DNA of 64,000 bases, from the NCBI RefSeq assembly GCF_905475395.1, contig NC_058342.1:6731501-6795500 (forward strand), given 5' to 3'. This document shows, piece by piece, positions 57,715 through 64,000 of this stretch. Made by a program: the position numbers and the translations under genes. The stretch is from Chrysoperla carnea (lineage: Eukaryota > Arthropoda > Insecta > Neuroptera > Chrysopidae). How positions within the stretch are numbered: position 1 is the first letter of the stretch; each line of letters begins with the position of its first letter. The notes under the pieces are model-generated. The model ran no database searches. It worked only from the letters and a program-made list of their open reading frames with translations, and was not told the DNA's origin.

Positions 57715-60700
57715 CCCTTATGGAAAAAATAAACTGTTACAAAGGCATACAAAGTTTAAATAAGAGTTCTTAAAGTTTTACTTTCTCTTACAAACTCTGA
57801 AAAAGTCTTATAAACTCTGAATAAGATCTAATAAGACGTAAAAAGTAGGAATTATTCCATCTTTTCGGTCTCTGCCAGAAGAGTTATTCAGAGTTAATAA
57901 AACTTACTAAAAGAGTTAGTAAGACTTTTTCAGAGTTTTTAATACTTAAAAAAAGTTTTGAATAATTTTTTGAGGCTGTAAAAAGAATTATTCCGACTTT
58001 TTAAAACTTTCAATAGTAAATTTATAGGCTATAAAAAGAATTAGTAAGAGTTTTTAATACTTAAAAAAGTATTTTATAAAAATGTCAAAAGAATTAGTAA
58101 GAGTTTTTAATACTGAAAAAAAGTGTTTCATAAAAATGTCAAAATAATTTAATTTCATACTTATTTTCTATATTTATTAAAATTTTTTGCGAATTACATT
58201 ATAATTATTATTTCAGTTATCGTTGTCATTATAAATTCGTCATGTGAAACTTAAATATCCAGTAACAAATTATTTTGCAACACAGGCAAAATAATTTGTT
58301 ACTGGATATTTAAGTTTCACATGACGAATTTATAATGACAACGATAACTGAAATATTTTCAAATATAAATATAATCAATCGCAGTTCAAACGTTTAAGGT
58401 AATAAATTTGAAGAAATAATTAAAAACAAATTTTTATTCTTTCTATTTATTTTTACAAAGTTTTTTTTTTTTACATTTTTTAAATTATAAAATCTTGCAA
58501 TGTTTTTGAATATTAATTTTTTTGTTTGGTTTTACAAACTTTTGAAGCTTATATTAATATTTTTTAAATCTATTTACTATCGCTTTAATTTTATTCATTC
58601 CTAATTATCATAAATAAATAAATTATTAATTAGTAACATAAAAGTTACATAATACTTTACGAGCAATTATTGCACGCTGTTCAATGGACGATATTACTTT
58701 TTTGTTTGATTATGACAAAAACTTGCAACTTCTATTAAATTTTTTTAAAACAATAAATTAAAAATTATTAACATAAAAACATAAATAATATCTTACGAGC
58801 AGTAATTGCACTCTTTATATCCCTTTTATCAAATTGGTCATTTTCAAACACTGTGACAAAATGACCAATTTGGTACAAAACATATGTCACCAAAAAAAAT
58901 TACATTATTACATTTTTAAATTGTTAAAAATACAGTGATGTCTTTTAATTGTTAAAAAAATATATATTTTAATAAATCGGTGGAATAATAAAATAATTAA
59001 TTAAAACATGTTCCACAAAATAGAGCTCCAAAACATAAGAATAATTTAATACATTTTATAATACAAGAAATAATTTTTATTTTTATTTGTAAATATAATT
59101 CAGTTAAATAAAAATACAATTTTATAGAAAAATTGATCAAAAATAATTGACTGGATAATTTTTAAAATTCAATAAAAATTGAAAGAAAATTTTCAAAAAA
59201 ATCTATTATATAATTTTTATTATTATCAATAATTATTAACTATCAATTGTTTTTGTCAATCTTTTTTAGATGAAAATTTTTAAAATCAAATCATTCAAAA
59301 ACGGATTGAAATCAACATCTAAAATTTACTCTTCAATTTAGATACTACAAAATGACAAAAAAATTGTAAATTTAAGAGAATTCGTACCTTTCGGATTTCA
59401 GATCCGAACTAATTTTCTTTTGTTGGTTTGTTTCTTCAGTAGATTTCGTTTTGATAGAGACGATTTTCTTCTGTCGTGTATCTTCTCGGCTTTCGTAAAC
59501 TGTTTCAACGAATAAATTGTACTAAAATTTTTAAAATATGTTAGCAATGCAAATTTTACAGAAAAAATTTTCGAGCTTTTTATATAAAAATGTCACCAGG
59601 CTAGCTTGATATTTGTTTAGTTTTGTATTTTATTTTATTTAGAACCAATCTCTTATAACACTTAATGACCAGCATACATACGTACTCGTACTGTAACAGT
59701 CTCTGTACACAATGTTTTTACCGATATATTCTCTGCAAGTGTTGTGTCTTTGTGTGTACCACACTTCACCACCCTATAATAACCATTCAATCTCATTCAA
59801 TGTACAGTTTTATATAAATAGTTAAAGTACGTTCCTTCCTATAACCTATTGTAAAATAAAGTACGTTCAGCATGGATTAATCATATCTACCAATTTTTTT
59901 TAAACAAGTGACTATTTTTACATTTTTAGTTTTATAAAATTGCCCACAACCTCTTAAGACCAAAATTTAAATAAAAAAAACAAGTGAAAACAAACAAATG
60001 ACTGAATCAATTTTTGAAATACCATGAACTTACTATATAATTTGCGCCCTCAAGGGTAAACAGTGAAGTTTGCGAAAAAATGTTTCAAACAAAAGTTGTT
60101 AATTTTTTTATAAGGAATATTTTTTACACTTTTGTTCAATCTATAACGACTTAAAATATTGATCTCTGGACTCAAGACCCAATTTTTACACCTCACTTTT
60201 CCGTCCTAAAAACAATATTGTTGTCATTCGCAGCCCATAACTGAAAAATTCTAGGAGTTATTAGAAATGTGCAGTAAATACTGTTATTTACAACATATTT
60301 GCAAAATAATTTTTTTACTTTTGGGCAGTAAATTTTATATTATATTGGCAATTGTTGTTGCTTAAGTGATAATTAGTTTCTCCTTATTTCTCGATTACAG
60401 TGTTCTCGATTTAATTATAAAACTTACAGTGATTGTTAAAATTTATTATGCATTGATATGAAAATTTTTGAGAATTTGTATTTTAAGATTTCTCTAACAT
60501 ATTTTATTTTATCAACAATATAAAAAAAGACGTGTCGTGAGCACCCGGTAGAAACTATGCCTCTTTCTTTTTAAATTATGCTATATTGAAAAACAAGCTA
60601 TGAAGGGATGGTAATAAAATTGTATTTTATTACCATCCCTTCAATTGGATACACGACAGAAGAAAATCGTCTCTATCAAAACGAAATCTACTGAAGAAAC

Positions 60701-62414
60701 AAACCAACAAAAGAAAATTAGTTCGGATCTGAAATCCGAAAGGTACGAATTCTCTTAAATTTACAATTTTTTTGTCATTTTGTAGTATCTAAATTGAAGA
60801 GTAAATTTTAGATGTTGATTTCAATCCGTTTTTGAATGATTTGATTTTAAAAATTTTCATCTAAAAAAGATTGACAAAAACAATTGATAGTTAATAATTA
60901 TTGATAATAATAAAAATTATATAATAGATTTTTTTGAAAATTTTCTTTCAATTTTTATTGAATTTTAAAAATTATCCAGTCAATTATTTTTGATCAATTT
61001 TTCTATAAAATTGTATTTTTATTTAACTGAATTATGTTTACAAATAAAAATAAAAATTATTTCTTGTATTATAAAATGTATTAAATTATTCTTATGTTTT
61101 GGAGCTCTATTTTGCGGAACATGTTTTAATTAATTATTTTATTATTCCACCGATTTATTAAAATATATATTTTTTTAACAATTAAAAGACATCACTGTAT
61201 TTTTAACAATTTAAAAATGTAATAATGTAATTTTTTTTGGTGACATATGTTTTGTACCAAATTGGTCATTTTGTCACAGTGTTTGAAAATGACCAATTTG
61301 ATAAAAGGGATATAAAGAGTGCAATTACTGCTCGTAAGATATTATTTATGTTTTTATGTTAATAATTTTTAATTTATTGTTTTAAAAAAAGTTAATATAA
61401 GTTGCAAGTTTTTGTCATAATCAAACAAAAAAGTAATATCGTCCATTGAACAGCGTGCAATAATTGCTCGTAAAGTATTATGTAACTTTTATGTTACTAA
61501 TTAATAATTTATTTATTTATGATAATTAGGAATGAATAAAATTAAAGCGATAGTAAATAGATTTAAAAAATATTAATATAAGCTTCAAAAGTTTGTAAAA
61601 CCAAACAAAAAAATTAATATTCAAAAACATTGCAAGATTTTATAATTTAAAAAATGTAAAAAAAAAACTTTGTAAAAATAAATAGAAAGAATAAAAATTT
61701 GTTTTTAATTATTTCTTCAAATTTATTACCTTAAACGTTTGAACTGCGATTGATTATATTTATATTTGAAAATATTTCAGTTATCGTTGTCATTATAAAT
61801 TCGTCATGTGAAACTTAAATATCCAGTAACAAATTATTTTGCCTGTGTTGCAAAATAATTTGTTACTGGATATTTAAGTTTCACATGACGAATTTATAAT
61901 GACAACGATAACTGAAATAATAATTATTATGTAATTCGCAAAAAATTTTAATAAATATAGAAAATAAGTCAGAAAATAAATTATTTTGACATTTTTATGA
62001 AATACTTTTTTTAAGTATTAAAAACTCTTACTAATTCTTTTGACATTTTTATAAAATACTTTTTTTAAGTATTAAAAACTCTTACTAATTCTTTTTATAG
62101 CCTATAAATTTACTATTGAAAGTTTTAAAAAGTCGGAATAATTCTTTTTACAGCCTCAAAAAATTATTCAAAACTTTTTTTAAGAATTAAAAACTCTGAA
62201 AAAGTCTTACTAACTCTTTTAGTAAGTTTTATTAACTCTGAATAACTCTTCTGGCAGAGACCGAAAAGATGGAATAATTCCTACTTTTTACGTCTTATTA
62301 GATCTTATTCAGAGTTTATAAGACTTTTTCAGAGTTTGTAAGAGAAAGTAAAACTTTAAGAACTCTTATTTAAACTTTGTATGACTTTGTAACAGTTTAT
62401 TTTTTCCATAAGGG
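57715..62414. mobile_element. CCCTTATGG foldback element, most complete copy (4.7 kb)
   Basis: Starts CCCTTATGGAAAAAATAAAC and ends with the inverted GTTTATTTTTTCCATAAGGG. TA flanks both ends (57713-57714, 62415-62416), a possible 2-bp target duplication. The outer arms (57715-58280, 61860-62414) end in a small hairpin around ATCCAGTAACAAATTATTTT. Segment X follows, in inverted orientation on the two sides. The inner arms pair with each other around a centre near 60625 (GGTAATAAAATTGTATTTTATTACC), but the right inner arm lacks the sequence matching 59485-60590. The inner arms match those at 26604-31605. No open frame for a transposase. Confidence 0.85.
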
Positions 62415-62669
62415 TATGACAGGTATAAACAAATAAAAAAAACCCTATTTCTCAAAAATTAAAAATATTTATTATTATTTATTTATTTGATATTTTAGGG
62501 TGTAAAGATAAGTAAAATTTTGCCTTTTCACGTGTTTATGCGCTTGAATTGTTGAAGTTTTTCCTGAAAAATAAAAATTATTGCAATATATTAATGCAAC
62601 ATTGAGTTACAAACTAAAAGAAAATGTACTAATGTAGCGTGGAAGGTTCTAAAGCAATTATTTTGTTTG
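62415..62669. other. Junction DNA with a short LINE-derived repeat
   Basis: CACGTGTTTATGCGCTTGAA followed by TTTTTCCTGAAAAATAAAAATTATT near 62530-62585 recurs near 63803-63855, where it reads as LINE C-terminal sequence. Two related LINE pieces therefore flank the piggyBac relic. Confidence 0.5.
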
Positions 62670-62739
62670 TTGTAACATAATGATGCTTCGCATTTTTCGC
62701 AAATTGTTTGTGATACACAAGTACATTTGGGAAACTTGC

Positions 62740-63480
62740 ACCGAACCCTTTTTTCTACTCAAACCGGCCAGTGGCGAATTTGATTTTGATTTAATGCCAA
62801 TGGGGGAACATGTTGCGCTGATCCCTTGTGTTTTTTGGCTTGAATTTCCTTTTCAACTGACCTTCGGTGCTTGATATTAGATTTCAAGCCTAGCTTGCCT
62901 AAAGTTTCACCGATCCCAAGACGAAAATCGCCTGAAGGCATTCGTTTGTCACTGTAGTTTTTCACTTGCCTTTCTCTTGGATATAAAAGGCAAGAATTTG
63001 CCATAGTCAGGTATAATAAGTGATAAAACATCCAAACCTACTATTTTTACTTTATGTCAAAATTTTATACCTTCCCATAATGCTGTCTCTCAAATCTACG
63101 CCACGCATATGTCGATGTACTTCTTATTGGGCTAATCATAACGTATGACTTGGGCCTTCGGCAATTCATCAGAAAATATGATAGAAGCGTTACAACTTTT
63201 TTGCCTTTCCATATAACGTTCGACACATCAATTCTGTCCATATTTGCTACATATTCAACGGAAAACCCTCGTTTTTTTTTATTACTTCCTTGTCAGCGTG
63301 TAGTTTGCAATCTGGAATGTGATTGCGTCGTACTGTCTCAAGACCCAATTTACTCTGTTTAGCCAAGTATTCCGGCAATGCCAACGAAGTAAAGTAATTA
63401 TCAAAATACAGTTGATAGTTTTGAGGTCTTGATATGCTCCGCGCCATTATTTGAATAAATCTCAAATTCAAAAATTTAAA
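62740..63480 (-). pseudogene. piggyBac transposase relic
   Basis: The minus strand reads NYQLYFDNYFTSLALPEYLA and KLGLETVRRNHIPDCK near 63420-63300, matching the piggyBac core around the third catalytic aspartate (FDNFFTS, then GTxRxNR). Further on, in other frames, come VIWKGKKVVTLLSYF near 63210 and, near 63005, MANSCLLYPRERQVKNY, close to the piggyBac NSWLLYRR region. The conserved GGVDxxD stretch is not readable. Transposases of this family cut and paste at TTAA sites. Frameshifts, stops and loss of the N-terminus show it is dead. No terminal repeats were found. Confidence 0.75.
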
Positions 63481-63484
63481 GTCA

Positions 63485-64000
63485 ATAATAATAATAAGGG
63501 GATAGATATATTCCCGGTTTTCAAACAAAATAAAATTTTTGGGTATCATATTTGAGAGTAGCATTAAATGGAAAGTTCACATAGATTCATTATATGCAAG
63601 GCTAAATAAAGTTTGTTTTCAGTTAAGAATGATGAAAAAATAATTGATATAAATTCTCTGCTTATTTATATTTATTAATTTATAATTATTGTATGGGGCT
63701 CTAATAACTGCGCCAAACAAGTTTTAATATTACAAAAAAAGGTTATTAGAATTATATTTAGTCTAAAAAGACATATTTAAAGATTTGAAAATTTTGACTC
63801 TTCACGTGTTTATGCGCTTGAATGGTTTTTCCTGAAAAATAAAAATTATTTCAATACGATTAAAGTTAGTATAAATCGTAATATAAGACAGCAGCGCAGT
63901 TATGTGAGCTCCTTAAGCGATTACAAATGTGTAGATTTAGGACCTCGAAACCAGGCAATTCGCCTTTATAATAAATTTATTAGTTGTAAGAGAATTAATT
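63485..64000 (+). pseudogene. LINE reverse-transcriptase C-terminal relic, cut by the window end
   Basis: In shifting frames: KIFGYHI near 63530 (for KFLGI), IIVWGSNNCAKQVLILQKK then VIRIIFSLKRHI near 63680-63778, SSRVYALEWFFLKNKNYF near 63800, and DLGPRNQAIRLYNKFISC near 63935. The order is that of the C-terminal part of the LINE at 8395-10804 (ILIWGRSVESNRVLVAQKK). Stops show decay. The fragment may continue beyond the window. Confidence 0.7.

Overview
The window looks like repeat-dense nuclear DNA from an arthropod, most likely an insect. It is very AT-rich. It holds spliced gene fragments with GT-AG introns, several LINE clades, a Gypsy-type LTR element, hAT and piggyBac transposase relics, Helitron ends, a tRNA-derived SINE, and a P-element-like family that carries a THAP domain. 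No bacterial-style genes, CRISPR arrays or operons are visible. The species cannot be named from the sequence.

Host sequence is scarce. Positions 1-37 and 2478-2702 look like the last two exons of one gene, with a 1.2-kb palindrome in the intron between them. Positions 17762-17810 plus 18453 onward look like a C2H2 zinc-finger gene. Its finger is cut between the cysteine pair and the histidine pair by a P-like element at 18637-21174, and an 8-bp target duplication lets the break be read exactly.

Most of the rest is transposons nested in transposons. 6440-7965 is a foldback element with a hAT relic in one arm (8-bp duplication). 8151-11415 is a CCCTTATGG-ended foldback element holding a 5'-truncated LINE with a 776-codon open frame. 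12740-13960 is a decayed jockey-like LINE. 21266-35238 is a Gypsy element. Near its 3' LTR it carries a second LTR element with 1010-bp LTRs (21707-25722), and its pol is fused to a large palindromic foldback element (25806-31836). 35881-37345 is an I-like LINE tail with RNase H, followed by a single P-like copy (37362-38626). 39332-40891 holds Helitron ends and a SINE. 42402-55170 is a four-level nest: a minus-strand LINE, split by a P-like element (46149-55027), split by a plus-strand LINE (46748-54345), split by another minus-strand LINE (47229-49419). The three inner boundaries each have a readable target duplication of 8, 17 and 8 bp. 57715-62414 is another 4.7-kb foldback element. The window ends in piggyBac and LINE relics.

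The most unusual system is the P-like family. Its members have TIRs beginning CATAGATA / CAAAGATA, make 8-bp target duplications, and carry only a two-exon gene for a single THAP (C2CH) DNA-binding domain of about 90 residues. No transposase body is present. One copy (20123-20885) is intact and the others are broken. The second is the CCCTTATGG foldback family, with arms of up to about 2 kb and 2-bp target duplications; transcripts across it would form very long hairpins.
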